From contig MNCI01004050.1 in assembly GCA_015680685.1 (NCBI GenBank), positions 1,136,817 through 1,200,816 of the forward strand: 64,000 bases of DNA, written 5' to 3'. Below the pieces are notes generated by a model that did not search any database, was not told the origin of the DNA, and worked only from the letters and a program-made list of their open reading frames with translations. Source of the DNA: Gnetum montanum (taxonomy: Eukaryota; Streptophyta; Gnetopsida; Gnetales; Gnetaceae). This document shows positions 48,190 through 59,855 of the stretch, piece after piece; positions within the stretch are counted from its first letter, which is position 1; each line of letters begins with the position of its first letter. Position numbers and translations under genes: made by a program.

Positions 48190-49137
48190 TAGGAATTTCC
48201 AACTTTGCCCAGTTGATGTTTTCCAGGTTAAGGTTTGAAAGTTGGCGACAGACTTGCTCTAGTGCATCTATGCTTTCGATGTAGGCGCAAGTTATTCCCT
48301 CAATTAGTTCCATACACGTTAGTGAGTTTCTCTCTTGATTAGCTATCAGGCACTAGGTGTCTTCTTGTCATGTGGTTGCTACATATAGGCACTTTTGTAT
48401 ATTAGTGTCTTATGCACACGGGTTGCATGCAGACAATTCTAAACTTTGCACAACCCATGATCTCTGCATGCAATTGTACCCTGCATCACTATATGTGATG
48501 CATGAAACCTTCTTCTTCTCAATCTTTTCAAAATTTTTCTCCTTAGATATTTATAGGGAAAGATCACGGATTCTTAGGAATGCATATATAGTACTTAGCC
48601 ATTTCCTTCTCATTATTATTGGGAAGTCCCCTATACTATTATTCACTTGTATCATTATAAAATCAGCTAGGTATGACCACCCACACATAGTGGTAATGAT
48701 GTCCTCCACTAGTCCCAAGGGGACAGTGATGGGCTGGTCAGCCAGCTCTAGGTGAATATTGCTTTTCCTTAATGGAGGCAGGTTCCAAGCTTTGTACGTT
48801 TCTTGTGATATTAAGTTGACTCCAGAACCTGAGTTTAGAAGAGCTTTGCATGGCTCATTCCCAACAATTTGGAGATAGATTAGAGGGCTTCCAAGATCAA
48901 AGAATTTTCTGGAAAGATGGCCAACCTTAATTCAGTTAGTAACGGCATGTGTTAATATAATCGTATGCGTTGAGCTTGGTGTTTGGTTTGAAGGGAGCTC
49001 TGAAGCCTTATTTGATGGAGAGGTGTTCAGAGGTTCAATTGATTGTGGTTGTGAGCGCTTGGTTGGACTATTGGTTATGAAGAAAGGTCTTTTCTTCATA
49101 CAGTTGTTAGAACCAATAGTGGGTTGAGGATTCATAG
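48190..49137 (-). pseudogene. inner family II protease region
   Basis: Follows gag on the minus strand. The retropepsin active-site motif near 48840-48800 reads LLNSGSGVNLIS, with Asn for the catalytic Asp (one G-to-A change). It is followed by blocks shared with the outer copy (NLPPLRKSNIHLEL, NNSIGDFPIIM). It ends at the deletion junction near 48185, after the INWAKLEIPKK block that normally precedes RT. Catalytically dead as read. Confidence 0.7.
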
Positions 49138-51487
49138 CCCTCGTGGCATTACATTGCTGCAGTTGAGTAGGGAGTTCCCCTTGGATTTCTGGAGCAGGTG
49201 GTAATGGAGCTATTGGTGTGAGAGTTGTGGATGGATTTGAAGGATGTTATGTTTGTGAGTTATCTTCCCTAGGAGAAGGAGTTCTATAATACTCACGAGC
49301 TTGGTAGTGATGATGTGGTGTAACATGACTAACAGAGTCATGTGAAGAGATTGGATGTTGCACGTAGTAGCCATATGATCTAGTTGCCGGTAGGGGTATG
49401 GTTGCCTTGGTGGTGCCATCCCCCATGACTATGGGTATTGCACTATTGATGTTGCTTAATGGGTTGTGGTGGAGTTCCACTTGGATAATATGTTGAAGGT
49501 TGGTGGAACTGCCTTGGGTTACCTTAGGGATAAGGTAACCATCAGGGTGCTTGTCGTTTATTAAGTCGTTGGTTGAGTGCATACACCCTAGACTCTTGTA
49601 GATGTGAGATCATTGGGCAACATCCCTTAGGATGGTTGTATTGGCATATATTGCATCCACCATCATTGTCTATGTCTGAATCCACAACCTCTTCCGTGAT
49701 GGCTATTTTGCCCTTACCCTTGTTACGTGCATTGTCCACTTCTCTCTTTTTCTTTTTGTCATGGTCACTACCTCGCTCCCTAGACTCCTCTACAATTTTA
49801 AGAACAGTTTCAAACCTAGTATCTAGGGAGTCCCATATTTGGTCTACCTTTGCCGATACTTCTGTTGTTAACTTTTGGAGTGAAAATTTTTTTCTATTCA
49901 CCATCTCTTTGAGTGGTGACTCTTCTTCTTCCTCACAAAATCTCACTCCCCTTTTTTGGAGGGAAGAATCTCGGTTATATTCTTCCACACTTTCTCTCTT
50001 TCATAGCTCACCTTCTTCTTTGGCTACTTGCTCTAGCAATCTATGAATTTAATGAGACCTAAGCTTCGATAACCTTCCTTGAGCATATGTCCCAAGGGTT
50101 CTTCTTGTTTCATGCCTAAGTCCATCCACGAGATGGCATAGTTGATCCCGTTGCGAGTAACCATGGCTAGGGCAATGATGTAACAATGCATGATAGTGGC
50201 CCATGGTAACATCCAAGGGTTCATGATTTCCTTACTTCCATCCTTGGATTTGCTTCCTCAGGTTAAACACTTGGGAGTATATTTGGTACTTATCATTGAA
50301 CAGTTCTAACATTGTACTTTACCTCCAAATAGATTTTGGTTCTAAGGACCGATACCAGCTTTCAGCTTCTTTCACTAGTGCCCTTGGGAACAACTTCAGT
50401 TCTTGTCATTCGTTTTCTATGTTTTGCAAGGCACATGCATTGTGGAATGCTTGTAAATGATTTTGAGGATCAGCATTATATCCCCCTTCATATCGTGGGA
50501 TGTTGTTCATGTCTAACCTCTTGATCCTACTATCGTTTTGGTGCCTTGTTGGAACTCTTACGACCTTTGTTATATCTAGCATGCTTCTAGTTGCGAGTAG
50601 GGGTTCTTCATGATCATCTCATTTATAGTGTCTATGGTGTCTACGTGGTTTCCTACTCTCCCTTCTTCTCTGCCTTGATTCTTTAGAGTGCCCTCATCCT
50701 CGACTATCTCATTGATGTTTTTCACTCTGTTTTCCTTTATCCTCATAATTGGTTTTCCTATGACTGCATCTAGACATTGAAGGAGAGGGTGAGGGTGACA
50801 ATGAAGATGAAGAAGAAGGAGAACCATCGCCATGATGGTGTTTCTACCTTCTCTTTGGTGGTCTCAGCCTCGATCGTGATCACGATCAGAATGTCCATTC
50901 TTATCATGTGTTTGTGTTCCCTCATTGAAGACTTCATGTTCGTGGGTATCAAAACCAGGGTTGTGAATCGTGGAGTGGTGGTTCTGATACACCACCTCCT
51001 AACCATCATTAGGAGGGAAAACATTGTTTGCTAGGGAACTTGTTGAAGCAAGTTCATCACCCTCAATTTCGCTCAAGACATGTGGAGCATTATGGGGCCA
51101 TTTACGCTTCAAGGATGTATGGTAGCTCTCCTGTTGCAAGTCCCTTTGACGTTGCACTTCTATGGGATGATAGTCCCTTATGTCATGATCACATGCAACA
51201 TATTCTGCGTATAAAAGTAGCATGCCTATTCATGTGAGAGCATGAAGGAGCATGTTGGGGACTGATCGATTTGGGGGCAATACTATGTTATCCTCCAAGT
51301 CTCTCCAATGCAGTTGTTCATCTTGGTGGTGGATAAAGGTGAAATTGGGTACATAGTCATCGTGATGAGTATATACCACACAAAATTATTGAGGAATTGG
51401 CCGATCCTGGTTATGTGTATTATGCCGCTGATTGCCTCTTGTGTTAGTCCTAGGCGGTGAAGTGCTCTTATGTGAAGAAGAAGACAT
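49138..51487 (-). pseudogene. inner family II gag
   Basis: Starts at ATG 51487 (MSSSSHKSTSPPRTNT) and runs with several stops and shifts. Arg/Ser-rich and His/Asn-rich N-terminal parts precede the gag core around 50580-50050. The longest open piece (49988-49542) has a charged helical segment (EMVNRKKFSLQKLTTEVSAK), a Lys-rich stretch, then a compact zinc-knuckle-like motif CNICQYNHPKGCC near 49650-49610. The outer copy conserves that motif as CEICQYNHRKGCC. The gag assignment comes from position and from similarity to the outer copy. Confidence 0.65.
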
Positions 51488-51612
51488 CTTGTCTTGTTTG
51501 GTGTGTAATGTACCATTGTCTTATCCTTCTTTGATTAACCCTAAGGGTTTGTTCTAATGTTTCAATGATATGGATGATTTCCTATGCTCTACGCAACGTA
51601 CAAACAACTAAG

Positions 51613-51630
51613 TCCCTAGCAATAGCACCA
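51613..51630 (-). other. primer-binding site of inner family II element
   Basis: Minus-strand TGGTGCTATTGCTAGGGA starts one base inside LTR3. It differs from the tRNA-Asp-type site of Athila-like elements (TGGCGCCGTTGCCGGGGA, from memory) only by C/T and G/A changes, mostly at CpG positions. The outer copy has a more decayed version at about 58915-58933. Confidence 0.6.
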
Positions 51631-51631
51631 A

Positions 51632-52412
51632 TGATGAGTGGCAAGGTACCCCTACACTCAACCATACGAATACGAGCATTTCACGCATGATTCGGTCAAA
51701 CTCCAAGGACTAAGTGCTTATGCACCTTAATGGAACACTCAGGGTTAATCAATCGTTATCTTCCCAAACTTACTTGTATTGTCATGATTGTATGGTTAAG
51801 TAAGCTTGAGGTATATGATTTCTATAGCTTTTACCTTTTTTATGTCTTCTACTAATAAGGGAGAGGGAGAGAGAACTAAGTGGCTAATTTATCTTAACTA
51901 TTTGCTAACTAGTTTCTAAATCTTCCTAATACCAGTATTCGTTCCCACTTGCTGTACGCATCTTGAACTAGTGCAACGCTGCTGGGATTACCAAACACTA
52001 ATAATTACTGGGTTACCAAGTGCTACACGCATGCTTGAAGCAGTCATACTGAGTGTACTTAACTAAGAGAGTCAAAGGTTGAGAGAGATATTAATAAACT
52101 AGAAAATCATTAAACATTCAACAATAATTAATTACTAATTAGCTTAATCTGTATGCTGCAAGACTTATCATGAAGTTCGTCTTTATTGCCGTACACAAAT
52201 GTGTGCTCAGGTACAAATTGCTTGAATGAAGATTTGTTTACTCTATGACTCCTACTGCGGGAACACAGAAATTATTCTAACTTTGGAATGACTAAACTAC
52301 AAGAATCTAGCTAAGGGTCTAAGTCTAACTCCCTTGAACAAAGGATGCCACCTCTTATTTATAGAAGAGGAGGTAGGACACGATATCATGTTTGTCATAT
52401 CGCAGCTCATCA
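51632..52412 (-). repeat. LTR3, 5' LTR of inner family II element
   Basis: 781 bp, TGATGAG ... CTCATCA (plus strand). Closest partner is LTR2. TATA box CTATAAATAAGAGG (minus, 52364-52351) and a reduced GATATC cluster at 52381-52403. Confidence 0.85.
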
Positions 52413-52649
52413 AACACTTATTATAATACAACCCACCATCGTGAGCACTTATTATGTGATGAATAAGAATGAATCAAACAAAGAAATAGTAAAAATGTTA
52501 ACGATGGTGTAAAATAAAAATAAGTAAAGATGAATAATGTGTAAAGAAAATGTGTAAAATAAAAAAGGAAAAGGAACTGAGGGCTTAGAATGGTTAGCAT
52601 TGATGACCATCTCCCCCATGACTGAATTGGAAGGAGGAGATCTCAAATA

Positions 52650-54170
52650 ATGAGCAAAGTTGTCCATTAATAGAGGTAGTATTAGTACTAGTTGTTTTAG
52701 GCTCATGGAAGGGTTTGGTTTGCTGGATGTTGATCAATAACTTCTTATTTGGGCTTTTAGGTTTGTAGATCATAATGGACCCTGAAGGAAAATTTTCATG
52801 AATGATATAATATTCTTTCCACAGTGTTTGAAATTTAGTTCGTTGTGGTGCATGTGTGGGATTCCAATAAAGAACCTTATCTCCTAGTTGGTATTTGACT
52901 TTCCTAATTCTTAGGTCATGATGTTGTTTGTGAAAGGCCTTGTGCAGTTCATTGGATGACAGGGTGGCTAGTTAATTCTCATCTAGCAAGTTAAGGCTCA
53001 TTAACCATTCTTTTTGTGCTAGATTTAGGTCAAGGTTAAGGTCACATGCCGTGGATAGTGTATGGAGCTCAGCTTGAATAGGAAGTGTCGGAAGTTTATT
53101 GTACACTAACTCATAGGAAGAGTAGCCTATAGGAAGTTTCCATGTGGAGCGGTATGCCTAGAGAGCATCATTCAATTTGGTGCTCCAGTCTTGCCTATAC
53201 TTGCTAATGGTTCATGTCAATATTTTTGTGATCTCCCTATTAGTGACCTCGGCTTGACCATTCGCTTGAGGATGATATGGTGCAGTCAATTTGTGCTCAA
53301 CTCCTAAGTGTTGCATTAACTTTTGAAAAGTCAAACCTATAAAGTGTGTATCATTGTGAAAAATAAGTGCACAAGGCATGCCAAACCTGTTTACGATTTG
53401 TTGTTGAACAAATTGTGTAGCGGTAGGTGATGTACAGTCCGTAACAGTGGCTGCTTTTGCCCACTTGGTAAAATAGTCAACAACAAAAACAATGTAGGCT
53501 TTTCCATTGGACATTGGTGTAATAGGCCCCATAAAATCAATTCCCCATATGTCGAAGGGTTTTAAAGGTTGAATCCATTATTTTGGACCCTCCATTCTAG
53601 TAGTCATTTTCCCATCACATTGGTAGCACTTACAAGATTGGATGAAATGATGAGCATCCTAGAACAATGTAGGTCAATAATATCCCATAAGCAAGATTTT
53701 TATGGCTATTCGTTTCCCTGCATAATGACCCCCACCAGGACCCTCATGAGCATCTTGGAGAACTCGCAATTGATCTACATTTGGAACACACCATTGAACC
53801 AAGCCATTGGAACATACCTTATAAAGGTGTCCATTGATTTCCATGAAATATTTAACTTGGTGAAGAAACTGTTGTTTCTTTTTAATGTCTAATCCTTGTG
53901 GTGTTTCTTGTGTAAGCAGATAAGTGAGAATGCTACTATACCAATTTGTATTAGTGGGTAAGTGATTGTTTATCACACCTACAAAGAGGAGTTCATCAGA
54001 GAAACAGTCAGAAATTGGATATTCATCCTCTCGGTTGTCCCATTGCAACTGAGATAAATGATCAGTAATAACATTCTTGGTGCCTTTATGATCAATCATC
54101 GTAAGATCGAACTCTTGTAAGACCACGAGCCATCGTATGATGCGAGGGCTCACCATTGGTTTATTCATTA
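52650..54170 (-). pseudogene. outer family II integrase with RNase H end
   Basis: Open piece 54168-53674 carries the RNase H C-terminal block (IIRWLVVLQEFDLTMIDHKG, TDHLSQLQW) and the start of the integrase zinc region (DAHEGPGGGHYAGKR, then SCKCYQCDG). Open piece 53532-53212 carries the core: IDFMGPITPMS, FTKWAKAA, then HNDTHFIGLTFQKLMQHLG, where His replaces the second catalytic Asp, and NGQAEVTNREI with the catalytic Glu kept. The C-terminal domain is traceable to about 52650 (LGDKVLYWNP, INIQQTKPFHE). Inactive because of stops and the lost Asp. Confidence 0.8.
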
Positions 54171-55560
54171 GGAACTAAATTGCACTATGATCCGTATGTA
54201 CAAATATCTTATAGCCCAATACATAGTGCCTAAATTTTTCTAGTGCAAACACCACAACCATTAACTCTTTTTCCATTGTGGTGTAATTGAGTTGTGCACC
54301 AGCGATACTTCGACTTCATAGTGGATGTAATAGGGATGTTTTTGGTCATCTAACTATGTAAGTACAACTCCTAAGGAAAATTTGGACGTGCTAGTTATTA
54401 TGTGGAATGGTTTGCACCAGTCAAGAGCTTGTAAAATAGGAATTTCTACAAGCTTCTATTTTAAGGTTTGGAAGGCTAGCTCACATTCCTTGGTCCATTC
54501 AAAAGGTATGCCCTTCTTCATTAATTCTACCAAAGATTTTGCAATCCTTGAAAAGTTCTCAATGAAGCATCTATAATAGCCAATATGTCCAAGGAATGAT
54601 CGGATGTCTTTTATAGTTTCAGGTTGCCGAGTGATTCCTTGGATGACCTTAATCTTTTTAGAATCTACTTCTATCCCTGTTTGTGAAATCTTGTGTCCTA
54701 ATACAACGCCTTCTTGGACCATTAAATGGCTTTTTTGCCAATTGAGCCTTAAGTTGATTTCTACACATCATTTCAGTACTTGTTTTAATCAATCGAATGC
54801 TTGTTCAAAGTCTGCTCCATAGGTGCAGAAATTGACCATAAAGACCTCCACACCATTTCCTATTTGTTGCTAAAAAATACTTAGAACCAAATAGTGAAAC
54901 GTTGCTGGGGCATTGCATAAGCCAAACAACATTTGCTTATATGCAAATGTCTCCTAAGGACTTGTGAACGTAGTCTTGGCTTGGTCTTCTGGTGCTATTT
55001 GAATTTGATTATATCCATTGTAGCCATCTAGAAAACTATAGTAGCAATGCCCTGAAATGGTATCTAAGACTTGGTTGACGAATGGCAATGGGAAGTGGTC
55101 TTTAAATATTGCCATGTTCAGTAGCCTAAAATCTATACACACCCTCCATTTACCTCCCCTTTTAGGCACAATGACTAATGGACTAACCCATTCACTATCA
55201 GCAATGGGATAGATGAACCTAGCTTTTAGAAGTTGTTCAATTTCTTCTTTAACCACTTGCTTAAGCTTTGGGTTCAGTCGCCTTTGCGGTTGTTGTCAAG
55301 GTTTCATAGAGGAGTCAGTGTAAATTCTATGTTGGCATATCCTAGGATCTATTTTGGTTAATTTAGGATATGACCAAGCAAAGGCTTTCGACCATTTGTT
55401 TACCATTTTTAGTAGTCTTTCTTTTTGTTAAGGAGTGAGCTTAGCATTAATGATTACCAGTTTTCCATTTTTGAGAAATGTAAACTCCATACCGGTGGGC
55501 AACAATTTTAAATCAAGGGGCTTTTGCTTGAACTCGTCAGGGATTTCCAACTTCCCCCAG
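54171..55560 (-). pseudogene. outer family II reverse transcriptase / RNase H
   Basis: RT fingers and palm: EEIEQLLKARFIYPIADSEW near 55245, VSPLVIVPKRGGKWRVCIDF, HFPLPFVNQVLDTI, YYSFLDGYNGYNQIQIAPED, then FGLCNAPATFHYLVLSIF. The catalytic box near 54840 reads VFMVNFCTYG, with both Asp residues of xMDD lost. After it come LNWQKSHLMVQEGVVLGHKI and GYYRCFIENFSRIAKSLVEL. RNase H is traceable around 54450-54170 (AQLNYTTMEKEL, FVHTDHSAI). The GHKIS-type sequence and the tRNA-Asp-like primer site point to the Athila/Tat branch. Confidence 0.82.
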
Positions 55561-56430
55561 TTGATATTTTCGATGTCAAGACTTGGAAGTTAGTGATGGA
55601 CTTTCTCTAATGTATCTATGCTATCAATGTAGGTGCAAGTCAAGCTCTCAGTTGGTTCCATGCATATAGTTGAATTGTTCTCTTGGTTAGCTCTTAGCCA
55701 CTAGGTGCCTTCATGTCTTGTAGCTGCTACATACAGGCATCTTTGTATGTTAGTTATTGGTGCACACTAGTTGCATGTAGGAAATGTTAAACATTGTACA
55801 AACTAGGACTTCTACACGCAATTACACCCTATGTCACTGTATGCAATGCATGGAACTTTCTTCTTCTCAGTCTTTCCAAATGTATTTTCCTTGGATATTT
55901 TTAAGGAAATATCATGTATTCCTAGGCATGCGTCAACTTTTCTTAGCCATGCTCTTTCCATTATGATTGGGAAGTCCCCCTTAGAGTTGTTGACTTTAAT
56001 CACTAGGAAATCTGTTGGATATGACCATCGAAAAATAGTGGTGACAATGTCCTCCACTAGTCTAATGGGACAATGATGGACTGGTCGACCAACTCTAAAT
56101 GTATGTTACTCTTTTTTAGTGGAGGTAGGTTCTAAGCTTTGTACATTTCTTGAGAGATTAAGTTAACACTAAAACCTAAATCCAAAAGAGGTTTGTAAGG
56201 TTTTTTCTCAGTGATTTGCAAATATATAAGAGGACTTCCAAGATCAAAGAATTTCCTAGGAAGATGGCCAGCTTTAATCCAATCAGTAATTTCATGAGAC
56301 AACATGATCGTGTGCATTAAGTGAGGTCTTTGGTTCAAAAGAAGCTCCAAAGATTCAAATGGTGGTAAGGTTTTTGGAGAATTTTCCACTTGTGGTTGCA
56401 AGGACTTGGTTGGATTGTTGGTTCTAAAGA
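55561..56430 (-). pseudogene. outer family II protease region
   Basis: The retropepsin motif near 56190-56155 reads LLDLGFSVNLIS: the Asp is kept but Leu replaces the Ser of DSG (TCA to TTA). Flanking blocks NLPPLKKSNIHLEL and NSKGDFPIIM match the inner copy. The open piece 56057-55812 covers the C-terminal half. Followed on the minus strand by the PR-RT linker. Confidence 0.72.
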
Positions 56431-58789
56431 AATGTCTCTTCTTTATGTGGTTGTTTGAACCAACAATAGGTTGAGGGTTAATAGCCCTTGTAGCGTTACG
56501 TTGCTACAGCTGGGTAGGGAGATCACCTTGCATAATTGGAGTAGGTGGTAATGGGGTAAGGGTGGAAGAGGTGCAGTCAGGTAAGAAGGATAGTACGTTT
56601 GTGAAACCTCTCCTCTAGGAGAAGGATTTCTATAGTACTCATGGGTTTGGTAGTGAGACTGAGGAGTAATGTGACTAGTAGAGTCACGTGGAGAGATTGG
56701 CTACTGCACATAGTATCCATATGGGTTAGGTTGATGGTAAGGATACTGTTGACATGGTGGTGGCATTTCCCATGATTGTGGGTGTTTCCATTGTTGATAC
56801 AGTTCATTTGGTTGTGGTGGAGTTCCACTTGGAGAATACGTCAAGGGTTGGTGGAACTGTCTTGGGCTACCTTAAGGATAAGGTAACCTTCGGGGTGTTT
56901 ACTGTCTGTTTAATCGTGCGGCTAGTGCATACACCCCAGAATCCTACAGATGTGAGATTACTAGGCAACATCCCTTACGATGGTTATATTGACATATCTC
57001 ACATTCACCATCATTGTCTGTATCCAAATTCACAACCTCTTCAACGATGGCAACTTTGCCCTTACCTTTGTTATGTGCATGTTCAGTTTCTTTCTTGTTT
57101 CTCCTTTCTTGATTGCTACTGGGCTCTCTAGACATCTCTACTATTTTGAGAATAGTTTGAAATCTATTATCTAGGGAGTCCCACATTTGGTCCATCTTTG
57201 CCGATACTTCTAATGCAAGTTTTTGAATGGGCAAAGTTTTCCTATTCACTATCTCTTCAAGTGGTGACTCTTCTTCATCCTCACAAAATCTAACTCCCTT
57301 CTTTTGGAGGGAAGGATCTCTGTTGTATTCCTTTGCACTCTCTATTTTTCTTAACACACCTTTCTCCTTGGCAACTTGCTCCAAAAATCTTTGTACTTGA
57401 TGGGCTTTAAGCTCAGATTGTCTTCCTTGGGCATAAGTCCCAAGGGTTCTTCATGTTTCGTGCCTAAGTCCATCTATGAGATGGCATAGTTGTTCCCTCT
57501 GTGAGTAACCATGGCTAGGGAAACAATGTAGTAATGCATAATATCGGTCCATGGCAGCATCCAAGGGTTCATGTCCTCCTTGTTTCCATCCTTGTATTTG
57601 CTTTCATAGGTTGGACACTTGGGAGTACGTTTGATACTTATCATTGAATAGTTCTAACATGGTACTCCATCGGTGAATGGATTCTAGTTCGAAGGATCAG
57701 TATCAGCTTTCTACTTCCTTGATCAATGTCCATGGAAACAACTTGATTTTTTCCCACTCATTTTCTATGTTTTGAAAGGCACATGCATGATGAAATGCTT
57801 GCAAATGATTTTGAGGATAAGTGTTGTATCCCCCTTTAAATCGTGGGATATTGTTCATGTCCAATCTTTTGATCTTGCTATCTTTTTGGTGCCTTGTTGG
57901 GATTCTAACAACCTTAGTTATATCTAGCATACTTCGGGTAGTAAGTAGGGGTTCATCATGATTGTATTCTCTATGACGTCTATGATTCCTATGCTGTTCC
58001 CTACTCTCCCTACTTTTGCAGTGTGTTTCTTTAGAATGCCCTCATCCCCTTTCTTGACTATTTTTTCTATTATTCTTATTTTGCCTACCATTATCCTTAG
58101 GGTCTTTCCCTCTGCGATTGCATTTTGATCTTGAAGGAGAGGGGGAAGGAGATGATGGAGGTGAAGAGGAGGAGGACCATCATTATGATGGTGCCTGCTA
58201 CCTTCTCTTCAGTGGTTGTGGCCTTAATTGTGGTTACGATCAGAATTTCCATCTTTATCATGTGTTCGTGTTCCGTTTTTAGACCTTTTGTGTTTATCGG
58301 TACCAGAATCCAGGTTATGGATAGTTGAGTGAAGATTCTGATACAAAAAACCTTAACTGAAGTTAACAGGAGGAACATCATTTTGTGGAAGACCTCTTAA
58401 GGTAGGTTCACCACCCTCATTTTCACCTATGACATATGGACATCCTATGACCACTTTCCCTTCATAGATTTATGATGTCTCTCCTATTGTGAGTCCCTTT
58501 GAAGTTGTGCCTCTGTGGGTTGATACTCTCTTGAGTCGTGTTCATGCACAATGTACTCTGCTTGTAAGTGCTGCATACCAATTTGTGTGAGAGCATGAAG
58601 AAGCATGCTTGGGACTAAACGATCAGGAGGTAACACTATGTTACCTTCTAAATCATGCCAATGCAGTTGTTCATCTTGGTGGAGGATAAAGTTAAAGTTT
58701 GGTATATACTCATCATGTGTACTCCACCTTCGATTGTTCATTGTGTCAGACCTAGGTGGTAAAACACTCTTGTAAGAAGAAGGAGATAT
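56431..58789 (-). pseudogene. outer family II gag
   Basis: The expected start at 58789 reads ATA instead of ATG (compare ATG at 51487 in the inner copy). N-terminal part MNNRRWSTHDEYIPNF, an Arg/Ser-rich part around 58380-58080, then the gag core (about 57930-57430: NIPRFKGGYNTYPQNHLQAF, RWSTMLELFNDKYQTYSQVS, LCHLIDGLRHE). The open piece 57384-56944 has a helical segment and the CEICQYNHRKGCC knuckle near 57000-56960. A His/Asn/Gln-rich tail lies at 56830-56580. Multiple stops. Confidence 0.75.
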
Positions 58790-58934
58790 GATTAATTCTT
58801 TAGTGTGTGATACTTTTCTCTTCTCTTCTCTAATAATTTTAAGATAACCAACCCTAAGGGTTTGTTTGAATGATGGGAAGATGCTTAAGTTCTAATTAGC
58901 GCATAAACAACAAAGTCCTTGGCAATGATGTCAA

Positions 58935-59770
58935 TGATGAGCGACGAGGTACCCCTACACTCAACCATAAAAATACAAGTGTTACACATGATCTGATCGA
59001 ACTCCAAGGACTAAGTGCTTATGCACCTTCATAGAACAAGGATGAGTTAGGTGATCATTGTCTTCCCAAGCTTACTCATATGGCACAATTATATGGTTAA
59101 GTAAACTTGAGGTATACGATTTTTATGTTTTATGTCCTAGTGCTAAATGGGGAAGTAGTGAATTAATTGAATAACTAATTTAAGTTAACTAATCAGCTAG
59201 GTCCTAACTAGTCCTAACACTAGCATCCGCTTCCACTCTTTGTACACATCCTGAACTAGTGTAACACTCCTAGGATTTCCAAATGCTAATTGTTACTAGG
59301 TTACCAAGTGTTCCACGCATGCTTGAAGTGGTCGTACTAAGTATGCTTTCTTGTGAAAATTAACAAATCAATAAAAGCAACATTAACTAACTAATGAAAG
59401 CATTAAAGAATTGTAATTAGCATTAAGGATGAGAGATAAGCTATTCTGAATGCTACAAGGTTTATCACAAAGTTTGTCTTTATTTCTGGACAGAAGGTGT
59501 GCTCAGGTACACAATGCTCGAATAAAGATCTGTTCACTTTATGACTCCTACTATGGGTACTCAGAAATAATTCTAACTCTGAGAGGGAGAAACTGCAAGA
59601 GTTTGGGTAAGGGACTAAGAACTATCTGCCAAACCAAGTGCGCCTACCTCTTATTGATAGGCAATGAGATAGGTCTCGATATCAAATGTCCGATATCGCT
59701 TGGTAGGATCCTATATCAGGAACCCGATATCATGGACGTGATATCATGGCCTTGATATCGTGGCTCATCA
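58935..59770 (-). repeat. LTR4, 5' LTR of outer family II element
   Basis: 836 bp, TGATGAGCGACGAGG ... GTGGCTCATCA on the plus strand; partner of LTR1. The TATA position reads CTATCAATAAGAGG (minus, 59660-59647), one base off. GATATC-type motifs recur six times at 59678-59760. Confidence 0.85.
59678..59760 (-). promoter_or_regulatory. GATATC palindrome cluster in family II LTR
   Basis: Several CGATATC/GATATC(A/G) units lie between the LTR 5' edge and the TATA position. Equivalent clusters are at 43508-43580, 46045-46070, 52381-52403 and, in the plus-strand element, 27412-27460. A role as a transcription-factor array is inferred from the constant position only. Confidence 0.5.
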
Positions 59771-59855
59771 AGAGACTAAAAGGCTAATTCATTGTTAAAA
59801 TGGCTTACCGAATATGTTCAAATATGAGAACTCCACGTAAATCATCCCCTTCTAG

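Larger units (their letters stand above)
45298..52412 (-). mobile_element. inner family II element, nested, lacking RT-RNase H-integrase
   Basis: LTRs 51632-52412 (5') and 45298-46079 (3') pair with each other by shared variants (TTAATGGAACACTCAGGG, GGGAGAGGGAGAGAGAAC). Flanks are AACAT (45293-45297) and AACAC (52413-52417), a 5-bp duplication differing by one transition. Removing the element restores a sequence collinear with the inner element's own 3' region (AACCAAACATT ... ACCATC(A/G) ... GAGCACTTATTA). The internal region keeps gag and protease but jumps near 48185 from the end-of-integrase equivalent to the protease-RT spacer, so about 2.8 kb of pol is gone. Confidence 0.82.
42755..59770 (-). 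mobile_element. outer family II Ty3/gypsy (Athila/Tat-like) element
   Basis: Minus-strand element with 5' LTR 58935-59770 and 3' LTR 42755-43587, flanked by AGAGA at 42750-42754 and 59771-59775 (5-bp target duplication; the left flank is AG-rich, so chance is possible). Order on the minus strand: LTR, gag (58789-56430), protease (about 56400-55800), RT (55560-54400), RNase H, integrase (54170-52650), a 3' region interrupted by the inner element, then the 3' LTR. Without the inner element it is about 9.9 kb, a normal length. The start codon, protease, RT and integrase catalytic residues are all mutated, so it is inactive. Confidence 0.8.

Noticed and set aside
42755-59770. Tandem array of elements sharing LTRs made by unequal recombination
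   Set aside because: LTR pairing and the AACAT/AACAC and AGAGA duplications fit nested insertion better.
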